This document shows positions 54,720-62,145 of a stretch of DNA of 64,000 nucleotides, one piece after another. Numbering within the stretch: the first letter of the stretch is position 1; the number at the start of each line of letters is the position of its first letter. A program made the position numbers and the translations under genes. Under the pieces are notes generated by a model. The model saw only the letters and a program-made list of their open reading frames with translations. It made no database searches and was not told the origin of the DNA. This DNA comes from Ramlibacter agri (GTDB lineage: Bacteria; Pseudomonadota; Gammaproteobacteria; Burkholderiales; Burkholderiaceae_C), in NCBI RefSeq assembly GCF_012927085.1, contig NZ_JABBFX010000001.1:1178001-1242000 (forward strand). The letters are read 5' to 3'.

Positions 54720-55625
54720 TTAGAGATCGAAGCCGTAGAGGCGGGCAGGGTTGGTGACCAGCAGGCGCTGCAGCGTGGCAGCGTCGCCGTAGTGGGCCAG
54801 CAGGTCGACGAGATCGCCGTCATCGGGCATCTCGCGCACGTTGGGGTGGGGCCAGTCGGTGCCCCACACGGCGCGCTGCGGCGCCGCTGCGAGCAGCTGG
54901 CGCGCGAAGGGCACGACGTCATCGTAAGGGAAGGCCGCGCCGCGCGACAGCACGGCGGAGATGCGCTCCGGCCCGCTCAGCTTGATCCAGGCGCGTTCGT
55001 CGGCCAGGACCTCCAGCAGCGCGAGGCAGGCTTCCTGCCGCAGGCCGTCCGCCACCGGCGTGCGGCCCATGTGGTCGATGGCGAAGGGCGACTGCAGCGC
55101 CTGCAGGAAAGCACGTTGTTCCAGCAGGTCCTGCGCGCCGAAGTGCAGTTGCACGTGCCAGCCCAGTGGCGCGATGCGTTCCGCGAGGCGCAGCACGGCG
55201 TCGGTGTCCGGCGTCTCGCGCAAGTGCTTGACGAAGTTGAAGCGCACGCCGCGGATGCCCCGCACATGCAGGTCCTGCAACTCGCGGCCGGCGATGTCGG
55301 TGCGCACCAGGGCCACGCCGCGGCCTCGTTGCGGATCGCGCCGGATCGCGTCGAGGATGGCGGCGTTGTCGTAGCCGTGCACGGTGGCCTGCACGTAGAC
55401 GGCGCGCGAGATGCCCAGCAGCTCGTACAAGGCCCACAGCCGTTCGACCGGCGCGTCCTGCGGCGTGTAAGGCCGCTCGGGCGCGTAGGGGAAGCGCGCG
55501 GCCGGCCCGTAGACGTGCACATGGCTGTCGCAGGCGCCGGCGGGCAGCTGCAGGCGCGGCTTGCGTGGGCGCTCGAGCGGCGGCGGAACCTGGGGGCCGC
55601 CGTCGCCTGGCAGCGGGAGGCTCAT
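54720..55625 (-). CDS. PDC-hydrolase-like amidohydrolase (second copy)
   Basis: Amidohydrolase-2 family enzyme of 301 residues with the same plan as the one at 31706: GACDSHVHVYG near the N-terminus, AIDHMGR in the middle, GTDWPHPNVREM with the C-terminal Asp, and the shared ending NPARLYGF. The two are clearly paralogous but far from identical. It is coupled to a Bug receptor (ATGA overlap) as the other copy is. The likely reaction is hydrolysis of a lactone or cyclic acid brought in via that receptor. Confidence 0.87.
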   Translation of the reverse strand: MSLPLPGDGGPQVPPPLERPRKPRLQLPAGACDSHVHVYGPAARFPYAPERPYTPQDAPVERLWALYELLGISRAVYVQATVHGYDNAAILDAIRRDPQRGRGVALVRTDIAGRELQDLHVRGIRGVRFNFVKHLRETPDTDAVLRLAERIAPLGWHVQLHFGAQDLLEQRAFLQALQSPFAIDHMGRTPVADGLRQEACLALLEVLADERAWIKLSGPERISAVLSRGAAFPYDDVVPFARQLLAAAPQRAVWGTDWPHPNVREMPDDGDLVDLLAHYGDAATLQRLLVTNPARLYGFDL

Positions 55626-56620
55626 TCCGGTTGGACCCCGGCGATGCGGACCGCCTCGCGGTTGCGCTCGGAGTCGATCTTCAGCAGCCTGGCAAAGCCG
55701 GCGGCGCTGCGCTCCGCGCCGATGGCGGGCTGGATGCCCAGGGCCTGCAGGTGCTGCGCCATGTCCGGCGTCGCCAGTGCGGCGAGCGCGGCCTTCTCCA
55801 GCGTGCCCAGCACGGGCTTGGGCGTGTGCGCGGGCGCGAGCAGGCCGACAAAGCTCTCGGCGGTGAAGCCGGCGATGCCGGACTCGATGAAGGTCGGCAC
55901 TTCGGGCACCAGCGGGCTGCGGCGCGTGCCGGCCACGCCGAGGATGCGAGCCTTGCCCGCTTTATGCAGCGGCACCGCCGTGGATAACTCCATGGAGGCC
56001 ACCTGCACGATGCCGCTGATCAGGTCGGTCACGAAGGCGCTGCCGCCGCGGTAGGGCACGTGGACGATCCGGGCGCCGGTCTGCGCGTCGAAGCGGGCCA
56101 GCGTGAGGTGCGTCGCGCTGCCCAGGCCCGAGCTGGCGCAGCTCAGGTTCTCGTGATGCGACAGCTCGACCAGCTCCTTCAGGTTCTTCGCGGCGAGCTT
56201 GTTGGTGACGATCAGCACGTGCGGCACGGTGCCGGCGAGCGCGATGGGCGCCAGGTCCTCCAGCGGCTTGTAGCTCAGCTTCTGTACGAAAGGGTTGATC
56301 GTCAGCGGGCCATTGGAGCCGACCATCAGGGTGTAGCCGTCGGCCGGGCTCGTCGCCACCATGGAGGCGCCGACGCCGCCACCGGCGCCGGAACGGTTGT
56401 CCACCACCACCGGCTGGTGCAGCGTCGCTCCCATGGCCTGGGCCAGCAGCCGGCCGACGGAATCGACGTTCCCGCCCGGGTTGAAGGGCACGACGAACTT
56501 GACGGGATGCTCCGGGAACTCGGCCGCCCAGGCCGGCCGCGCGAGCGCAGCCAGCAGGGGCGTCCCCAGGGCCGCCAGCGAGAAGGCGCGACGGGTCAGG
56601 CGGGGAGAGCGGGTGTTCAT
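55622..56620 (-). CDS. Bug/TctC-type receptor (third of three)
   Basis: Bug-family periplasmic receptor of 332 residues with a signal peptide carrying an RR pair (LTRRAFSLAALGTPLLAALA) and ending near AWAA. Marks are PVKFVVPFNPGGNVDSVGRL, VVDNRSGAGGGVGASMVATS, SPADGYTLMVG and VPYRGGSAFVTDLISGIVQ. It is the first gene of the minus operon (Bug, amidohydrolase, dehydrogenase, ydiJ) and is divergent from the double-HTH regulator across 105 bp with a strong dyad. AAGGAAACC lies before ATG 56620. Confidence 0.92.
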   Translation of the reverse strand: MNTRSPRLTRRAFSLAALGTPLLAALARPAWAAEFPEHPVKFVVPFNPGGNVDSVGRLLAQAMGATLHQPVVVDNRSGAGGGVGASMVATSPADGYTLMVGSNGPLTINPFVQKLSYKPLEDLAPIALAGTVPHVLIVTNKLAAKNLKELVELSHHENLSCASSGLGSATHLTLARFDAQTGARIVHVPYRGGSAFVTDLISGIVQVASMELSTAVPLHKAGKARILGVAGTRRSPLVPEVPTFIESGIAGFTAESFVGLLAPAHTPKPVLGTLEKAALAALATPDMAQHLQALGIQPAIGAERSAAGFARLLKIDSERNREAVRIAGVQPE

Positions 56621-56671
56621 GGCAAGGTTTCCTTCTGGCAGGCGTTGCCGGAATTGTCGAAAGAACGGGCC

Positions 56672-56697
56672 GCGCCAGCGTTGCAAAGCGCTGGCGC
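56672..56697. promoter_or_regulatory. Dyad GCGCCAGCG-N8-CGCTGGCGC between Bug and regulator genes
   Basis: A perfect 9-bp inverted repeat with an 8-base centre lies in the 105-bp divergent gap, and a separate palindrome CAATCGATTG follows at 56705-56714, only 12 bases before the regulator start. These are natural sites for the LysR-like protein at 56726; binding is inferred. Confidence 0.5.
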
Positions 56698-56725
56698 ACC
56701 GTTCCAATCGATTGATCGGGGCACA

Positions 56726-57949
56726 ATGGAGGGCGCCATGCTGCCCCTGCGCCACCTCCGCACCGTCAATGCCGTCGCCGCGGGCGGCGGCGTGCGCGCC
56801 TCCTCCGAAACGCTGCTGCGCGCGGCCTCGGCCGTCAGTCGTTCGATCGCCTTGCTGGAGCAGGCCAGCGCGCTGCCGCTGTTCGAACGCAAGGGGCGCG
56901 GCATGGTGCCGACGGCGGCCGGCGCGCTGCTGCAGCGCCGCTACGCCGCCATCGCCGCGGAACTGTCCGCGGTGGAAGCCGAGGCAGCCGCGGCAGCGAG
57001 CCGAAGCGACCCGCTGCCCGCCACGGCGATCGACGTCCTGTTCGACGAACGCCGGCTGATGGCGGCATCGCTGCTGGCGGACCTGAACCACATGCCCACG
57101 GTGGCGCGGCGGCTGGGCGTGACGCAGCCCGCGGTGAGCGCCGCGGTCGCGCGCCTCGAAGGCGCCTTGCGGCAGAAGCTGTTCCTGCGGACGGCGCGCG
57201 GCCTGTTGCCCACCGACCTCGGCGCGCGCTGGGTGCTGCGATTCGACCGCGCGCTGGCGGAGCTGCGCTACCTGCAGGACGACCTGGCCGCGCTGCGCGG
57301 CCAGGTGCAAGGCGTGGTCTCTGTCGGCGCGCTGCCGATGGCACGCACCCGCCTGCTGCCACGCGCCATCGCCGCCGTGCGCGCCAGCCACGCGCAGTTG
57401 CGTATCCATTCCATCGAGAGCCCGTACGAGCAGCTCTGCGCCGACCTGCTGCGCGGGCGCATCGACTTCATCATCGGCGCGCTGCGGCCGCTGGTGGACG
57501 AGGCGCTGCGCAACGAGTCGCTGTTCGTGGAGGACCTGGGCATCATCGCGGCGGCCTCGCACCCGTTGCAGCGCAAGCGCCGCCTGTCCTTGGCGGACGT
57601 GCGCGGCGAGTCCTGGGTGCTGTCACGCCCCGGCACGCCCTTGCGCGCCGATCTCGACGCGTACTTCGCGCGCCACGGCGAACCCGCGCCCGTGCCGGCG
57701 GTCGAGACCGGCGACCTGGCCATGGTGCGCGGCATGCTGCTGGATGGCGGCATGGTCACGGTGCTGTCGACGCACCAGCTGCGCTACGAGCTCGAAGCCG
57801 GCCAGGTGCGCGTGCTGCCGATAGCCCTGGATGGACTGCGGCGGGAGATCGGCATCACGACCCGGCGCGGGGCGCAGTTGCCGCCGGGCGCGGAGGCTTT
57901 GCTGGGGGAGATCCGGACTCTCGTGCAGGACCAGCGCGGCGGGCTGTGA
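56726..57949 (+). CDS. LysR-family regulator with two helix-turn-helix domains
   Basis: A 407-residue LysR-like regulator, about 100 longer than usual. A first LysR-type HTH covers about 7-66 (LPLRHLRTVNAVAAGGGVRA, then SAVSRSIALLEQASALPLFE and PTAAG). A second complete HTH covers about 109-168 (LMAASLLADLNHMPTVARRL, TQPAVSAAVARLEGALRQKL, LPTDLG). The effector domain runs from about 195. So there are two DNA-binding domains in tandem; the first is more degenerate. ATG 56726 is chosen; ATG 56738 is also possible. It is divergent from, and probably regulates, the Bug-amidohydrolase-dehydrogenase-ydiJ operon. Confidence 0.88.
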   Translation: MEGAMLPLRHLRTVNAVAAGGGVRASSETLLRAASAVSRSIALLEQASALPLFERKGRGMVPTAAGALLQRRYAAIAAELSAVEAEAAAAASRSDPLPATAIDVLFDERRLMAASLLADLNHMPTVARRLGVTQPAVSAAVARLEGALRQKLFLRTARGLLPTDLGARWVLRFDRALAELRYLQDDLAALRGQVQGVVSVGALPMARTRLLPRAIAAVRASHAQLRIHSIESPYEQLCADLLRGRIDFIIGALRPLVDEALRNESLFVEDLGIIAAASHPLQRKRRLSLADVRGESWVLSRPGTPLRADLDAYFARHGEPAPVPAVETGDLAMVRGMLLDGGMVTVLSTHQLRYELEAGQVRVLPIALDGLRREIGITTRRGAQLPPGAEALLGEIRTLVQDQRGGL

Positions 57950-57960
57950 GCGCTGTGGCC

Positions 57961-58344
57961 TTATGCGTTCCCGGGCCGCAGCGCCGCGACGAAGACGGCC
58001 GGATAGCGCAACGCGAGCCCTCCCCACATGATCAAGGCGACGTAGACGCCGAACAGGACGTGCGTGCCCAAGGGCGAGCCGATCCGGTAGTGCGTGGCCA
58101 CGGCGCCGCCAAGGAAGGCGGTCAGGTAGATGGCGCCGACGAATGCCGTGTTCGGGATCGCGTAGAGGAGCGCCCCGACCAGCAGCAGGACGCCCAGCGG
58201 GATGACGGCGGTCGCCGGCCAGCCGAGTTCCTGCGTGCTCTGGAGCACGGGCCCGGCCTGGACCAGCTTTCCTATCGCGTCCGCGACGAAGAAGAGCGTG
58301 GCGAGCGCGGACAAGCCGACGCCGATGCGTTGGGTCCAGCTCAT
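57961..58344 (-). CDS. DoxX-like small membrane protein
   Basis: Hydrophobic protein of 127 residues with four predicted membrane helices (near 8-27, 47-68, 72-93 and 100-121), resembling the DoxX-like family: AIGKLVQAGPVLQSTQELGW, VIPLGVLLLVGALLYAIP, TAFLGGAVATHYRIGSPLG. Functions in this family are poorly known. GGGGAGG lies seven bases before ATG 58344. A 16-codon ORF overlaps its start. It is divergent from a TetR gene with an operator between, so it is probably the TetR target. Confidence 0.8.
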   Translation of the reverse strand: MSWTQRIGVGLSALATLFFVADAIGKLVQAGPVLQSTQELGWPATAVIPLGVLLLVGALLYAIPNTAFVGAIYLTAFLGGAVATHYRIGSPLGTHVLFGVYVALIMWGGLALRYPAVFVAALRPGNA

Positions 58345-58391
58345 GCCCGGCCTCCCCTCGGCATGGCCCTGATGTACGCTTCGAAGTTCAT
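58341..58391 (-). CDS. 16-codon leader ORF coupled to the DoxX-like gene
   Basis: A short ORF (MNFEAYIRAMPRGGRA) begins at ATG 58391, five bases after a strong AGGAG, and ends with TGA overlapping the DoxX-like ATG (ATGA). Its good ribosome-binding site and exact coupling suggest it is translated and helps control the membrane gene. It may be a leader peptide or merely a spacer; no family is recognisable. Confidence 0.4.
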   Translation of the reverse strand: MNFEAYIRAMPRGGRA

Positions 58392-58405
58392 CCGATCTCC
58401 TCTTG

Positions 58406-58431
58406 ATTGGATAACGTAAACTATATCCAAT
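58406..58431. promoter_or_regulatory. TetR-type operator ATTGGATA-N10-TATCCAAT
   Basis: Two perfect 8-bp arms around a 10-base centre (ACGTAAACTA) fill the 40-bp gap between the leader ORF of the DoxX-like gene and tetR, ending one base before the tetR ATG. A bound dimer would block both directions. The AT-rich make-up stands out from its surroundings. Confidence 0.65.
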
Positions 58432-59064
58432 ATGGTGGACTCCAGCAAAAGACCCTACCGGTCGGAAGCCCGCACGGCGGCGGCCGAGGCGACACGACGG
58501 AAGGTGCTGGAGGCGGGACGCTCGCTGTTTTCGCGCAAGGGCATAGACGCGACGACCATCGCGGAGATTGCGACCCGCGCGGGGGTGTCCGAGGCGACGG
58601 TCTATGCAACCGTCAAGTCCAAGAGCGGCCTCATCGAGGCCCTGATGCAGGACGCGCTCTTCGGCCCCCGCTTCCAGGCGGCGCAGGAACAGGTGCAGGA
58701 AGAGCCGGACCCGGTGCGAAGGATCGCGCTGAGCGCCTGCGTGGCACGGGCGATCTACGAGGGGGAAAGTGCGGGCCTCAGCCTCCTGATGAAGGCGTCG
58801 GCCTTCTCGCCCGAGCTGCGCAAGTCCCAGGACGCCTTCGAAGCACTCCGGCGGAAGATGCAGGCGGAGCGCATCGACGCGCTGTTCAAGGCGCGCCGCG
58901 CGCGCCCCGGGCTGACGCGCGAAACCGCCGGGACGCTGCTGTGGATGTTCACGGGCCGGGAGATCTACCACAAGCTGGTGCATGAATCACGCTGGTCGCC
59001 GCAGGAGTACGAGGCGTGGCTGCAGCGCACGCTCGTCGACGCCCTGACCCTCGAGAAGCCTTAG
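58432..59064 (+). CDS. TetR family regulator (divergent from DoxX-like gene)
   Basis: TetR-type regulator of 210 residues with N-terminal helix-turn-helix VLEAGRSLFSRKGIDATTIA and IATRAGVSEATVYATVKSKS, then a helical ligand domain. ATG 58432 is immediately next to the operator, so the mRNA leader must be very short or absent. The target is most likely the DoxX-like membrane gene and itself. The ligand is unknown. Confidence 0.88.
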   Translation: MVDSSKRPYRSEARTAAAEATRRKVLEAGRSLFSRKGIDATTIAEIATRAGVSEATVYATVKSKSGLIEALMQDALFGPRFQAAQEQVQEEPDPVRRIALSACVARAIYEGESAGLSLLMKASAFSPELRKSQDAFEALRRKMQAERIDALFKARRARPGLTRETAGTLLWMFTGREIYHKLVHESRWSPQEYEAWLQRTLVDALTLEKP

Positions 59065-59151
59065 GGAACCACCTGAGCGATCCCCTTCGGCTGGACAAGG
59101 TCGCCCCTGTCGCTGTCTGATTGCGCCGTCGCTCCCACTTCGAAAGCTCCC

Positions 59152-59769
59152 ATGTTCAAACCTTTCCTCGTGGCCCTGGGTGTCCTCGCCACCACCCTGT
59201 CGCTGGCCCAAAGCGCCCCTGCCGTGCGCCTGCGCGGCACGATCGAGAAGATCGATGCCACGTCGCTGACCGTGAAGGAGCGCAACGGCGAGGTCATCAC
59301 CCTGGTCCGCCCGGCGGACATGGCCGTGACCGAGGTCGTGCCGATCGCGCTGGCGGACATCAAGCCCGGCAGCTTCATCGGCACCGCCGCCATGCCGCAA
59401 GCGGACGGCACGCAGCTGGCGCTGGAGGTGCTGGTGTTTCCCGAGTCGGCGCGCGGCAGTGGCGAGGGCCACTATCCCTGGGACCTGCAGCCGCAAAGCA
59501 CGATGACGAACGCCACCGTGGCGGACCTTGCTGCCGCTCCCGCGACGGTTCCCGGCGGGCAGAAGCTGACGCTGCGCTACAAGGGCGGCGAAAAGGTCGT
59601 CATCGTTCCCGCCAACGTGCCGGTGGTGACTTTCAAGCCGGGCAAGGAGGACGAGAACGTGCTGCTGCAGCCCGGCGCGCGCGTGATGGTGACCGCGCAG
59701 GAAAAGGACTCCAAGCCGACGGCCTTGCGGGTGCTCGTCGGCCGCAATGGGTTCGCGCCGCCGATGTAG
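59152..59769 (+). CDS. Secreted beta-rich protein of unknown function
   Basis: Exported protein of 205 residues; signal peptide about 1-21 (MFKPFLVALGVLATTLSLAQ). The mature part starts VRLRGTIEKIDATSLTVKER, the pattern of small OB-like/DUF5666-type domains, and a second similar unit is near the C-terminus (LLQPGARVMVTAQEKDSKPT). No catalytic residues are recognisable. It follows tetR by 87 bp and is convergent with the cytochrome b561 gene. Members of this kind are often near small cytochromes and metal-handling genes, but its role is unknown. Confidence 0.7.
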   Translation: MFKPFLVALGVLATTLSLAQSAPAVRLRGTIEKIDATSLTVKERNGEVITLVRPADMAVTEVVPIALADIKPGSFIGTAAMPQADGTQLALEVLVFPESARGSGEGHYPWDLQPQSTMTNATVADLAAAPATVPGGQKLTLRYKGGEKVVIVPANVPVVTFKPGKEDENVLLQPGARVMVTAQEKDSKPTALRVLVGRNGFAPPM

Positions 59770-59787
59770 GCGGGTCGGGTCCCCGGT

Positions 59788-60339
59788 TCAGCGCCCCGGC
59801 ATCATCGAGCGCAGCACGCCATCCTTCAGCACGAAGTGGTGGTAAAGGGCCGCCGCGGCGTGCAGACCGGCAATCCAGAGGATGGCGTCGCCCAGCCAGC
59901 CGTGGAGTTCGGCGATGCTCGCCCCGAGGGCATGCGACTCGGTCAACCTCGGAGCGATGTCGCCGCCCAGCCAGGTCAGCGCATGGCCTTCCAGCCAGGC
60001 GCCCGTGATGGCGGTCAGCGGGACCACGAACAGCAGCACGTACAGCGCCACCTGGACGGCCTTCGCGGCCCATCCCATCCAGCGGGGGACCGGCTCGGGG
60101 TCGGGCTGCCGGTCGATCATCCGCCACGCGAGGCGCAGCGCCGAGAGCACCAGCACGCACAGGCCGAGCGTCTCGTGCAGGCGCCGGTCGAAGTCCGTCG
60201 ACGCGGAATACACATGTTGCTCGGAACCGCCAGGACCATAGATGAACGCGACCAGCACGAGGATCGCTATCAGCCAATGGAAGGCCTGCGCGGCGGCTCC
60301 GTACTTCTCGTGGTTCGCGGTGGATGGATTGCGTTGCAT
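59788..60339 (-). CDS. Cytochrome b561
   Basis: Di-haem b-type cytochrome of 183 residues with four membrane helices. Likely haem-ligand histidines are in AAQAFHWLIAI, RRLHETLGLCVL, GAWLEGHAL and IAELHGWLGD or AAALYHHFVL. Such proteins pass electrons from the quinone pool to periplasmic acceptors, or from superoxide to quinone (CybB). ATG 60339 gives a normal polar N-terminus; the frame is open 17 residues further. It is divergent from the COG4705 membrane protein. Confidence 0.88.
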   Translation of the reverse strand: MQRNPSTANHEKYGAAAQAFHWLIAILVLVAFIYGPGGSEQHVYSASTDFDRRLHETLGLCVLVLSALRLAWRMIDRQPDPEPVPRWMGWAAKAVQVALYVLLFVVPLTAITGAWLEGHALTWLGGDIAPRLTESHALGASIAELHGWLGDAILWIAGLHAAAALYHHFVLKDGVLRSMMPGR

Positions 60340-60489
60340 CCGGGGATTGTGTCGAAGTTGGATGCGGGCGTGGGCCTCGCGTTGCACCACGCGACCAGGA
60401 GCCTTCCTCCTACAGGGTTCTCAGCCAGGCCTCAGGTCCGGCGGCTAGCCTTGCTGCAAGACTGCCTCGCGACAGAAGGAAAACAGAAC

Positions 60490-61305
60490 ATGCACGAAGC
60501 GCCTGACCAGGGACATCCGGTCCCAAGCTCCCATTCGACGCTGCGCACCGTAGTGAGCAAGGTGCCGGAGATCACGCTGGGTTTCTGGGTCATCAAGATC
60601 GCGGCCACGACGCTGGGCGAGACCGGCGGCGACTGGGTGACCATGTCGCTGAACCTGGGCTACATCGTCGGCACGCTGATCTTTGCCGTCCTGTTCATCC
60701 TCCTCGTCGCCGCCCAGGTCAAGGCCGGACGCTTCCACCCGTACCTGTACTGGGCGACGATCGTCGGCACCACGACGCTGGGCACCACGATCGCCGATTT
60801 CGCGGACCGTTCGGTCGGGCTGGGTTACCCGGGCGGTGTCGCCCTGGTGGCCACCTTGCTGCTGATCAGCCTGGGCGTCTGGCACAAATCCGAGGGGACG
60901 GTCTCGTTTCGAAGCATCACCAAGCCACGCGTGGAATGGTTCTACTGGTGCACGATCCTGTTTTCGCAAACCCTGGGCACGGCCCTCGGGGATTGGCTGG
61001 CCGGCACCGATCGCGGAGGCTTGGGGCTGGGCTACGAGAACGGCGCGCTCGTGTTCGGCGTCGGTCTCGTCATCGTGGCGGGGCTGTATTTCTGGTCCAG
61101 CGTGTCGCGGACCTTGCTGTTCTGGCTTGCGTTCGTCCTCACGCGACCGCTGGGCGCGACGCTGGGCGACTTGCTCGACAAGCCGCTGGCGCAGGGCGGC
61201 ATGAACCTGAGCCGGCTCTATGCCTCTCTCGTCCTGCTGGCGTTCATGGCCTTGTGCGTGCACTTCATCCCGCAACGGCCGGCGGCGCCTGGAACCGCTG
61301 CATAG
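60490..61305 (+). CDS. COG4705 membrane protein with fourfold internal repeat
   Basis: Inner-membrane protein of 271 residues with about eight helices arranged as four repeats. Each repeat has a T-x-LG-x-T-x-x-D core: ATTLGETGGDW (about 39-49), TTTLGTTIADF (94-104), SQTLGTALGDW (159-169) and TRPLGATLGDL (218-228), and the first three end in a LGY turn. The conserved Asp in or near each helix suggests an ion or metal path, which is inference. Members of COG4705 are uncharacterised. Its stop is seven bases before the next gene, so they are likely co-expressed. Confidence 0.82.
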   Translation: MHEAPDQGHPVPSSHSTLRTVVSKVPEITLGFWVIKIAATTLGETGGDWVTMSLNLGYIVGTLIFAVLFILLVAAQVKAGRFHPYLYWATIVGTTTLGTTIADFADRSVGLGYPGGVALVATLLLISLGVWHKSEGTVSFRSITKPRVEWFYWCTILFSQTLGTALGDWLAGTDRGGLGLGYENGALVFGVGLVIVAGLYFWSSVSRTLLFWLAFVLTRPLGATLGDLLDKPLAQGGMNLSRLYASLVLLAFMALCVHFIPQRPAAPGTAA

Positions 61306-61312
61306 CCGCGCC

Positions 61313-62050
61313 ATGGCATGCACGAAAGGGCCAGTGCTGCTGGCGTTGCTGGGCGTCTGCACCGTGGTCCAGGCGGGGCCGCCCTTCCTGACCGACGATC
61401 CGGAGCCGGTGGACCTGCACCACACGGAGGTCAACCTCGCGCTGCAGGGCACGCGTGCAGCCGACGCCACTTCAGGGAGTGTCGCCGCCGATGTCAACCA
61501 CGGATGCGCCAGCGAGACCCAGTGCCACATCGCCGTGCCCGTCGGGTTCAACCGGCCGGCCGGCGGGAGCATGCAGGCAGGAGTCGGCGACGTGGAACTA
61601 GGCGTGAAGTACCGCTTCGTCAACCGGACCGCCAGCGGCTTCATGGCGGCGGTCTATCCGACCGTGTTCCTGCCCACCGGTGACTCCTCCCGCGGTCTCG
61701 GCAATGGTCGCCCGCAGGTCTGGCTGCCGCTCTGGCTGCAGCAATCCTCGGGGACCTGGACCTGGGATGCCGGCACCGGGTACCTGACGAACCCGGCGCC
61801 GGGAGCGCGCAACAGCTGGTTCTTCGGCCTGCTGGCGCAGCGCGCGTTGGGTGAGCGCCTGAAACTCGGCGCCGAAGTGTTCCACCGCACTCCCGTCGCG
61901 GACGCTGCCCCGCACACGACGGGCTTCAACGTGGGCGCCACCGTACGCATGGCCAAGGACCGCAACCTGCTGTTGTCGATCGGGCGCGGCTTGCAGGGCG
62001 TGTCCGCCAACCGCGGAACGCTGTACCTCGCCTGGCAGCTCGAACTTTGA
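61313..62050 (+). CDS. Outer-membrane beta-barrel-like protein
   Basis: Exported protein of 245 residues with a signal peptide (about 1-21, ending VVQAG). It starts PPFLTDDPEPVDLHHTEVNL, then alternates short beta strands with turns (VGDVELGVKYRFVNRT, YPTVFLPTGDSSRGLGNGRP, WDAGTGYLTNPAPGARNSWF) and ends in an aromatic-free LAWQLEL. This is the plan of the phenol-degradation-meta/transporter-like barrel family. ATG 61313 is chosen over an upstream in-frame start that overlaps the COG4705 gene. It may work with that neighbour, seven bases away. Confidence 0.72.
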   Translation: MACTKGPVLLALLGVCTVVQAGPPFLTDDPEPVDLHHTEVNLALQGTRAADATSGSVAADVNHGCASETQCHIAVPVGFNRPAGGSMQAGVGDVELGVKYRFVNRTASGFMAAVYPTVFLPTGDSSRGLGNGRPQVWLPLWLQQSSGTWTWDAGTGYLTNPAPGARNSWFFGLLAQRALGERLKLGAEVFHRTPVADAAPHTTGFNVGATVRMAKDRNLLLSIGRGLQGVSANRGTLYLAWQLEL

Positions 62051-62145
62051 AGCCGATGGCCTTCGGGAGCCATGCGCACTCCTGATGGGAAGCCACCTTC
62101 TTGCGCAGGGGATGCCCCTTCTTCCACGCCGCCACTGCGCGCACA

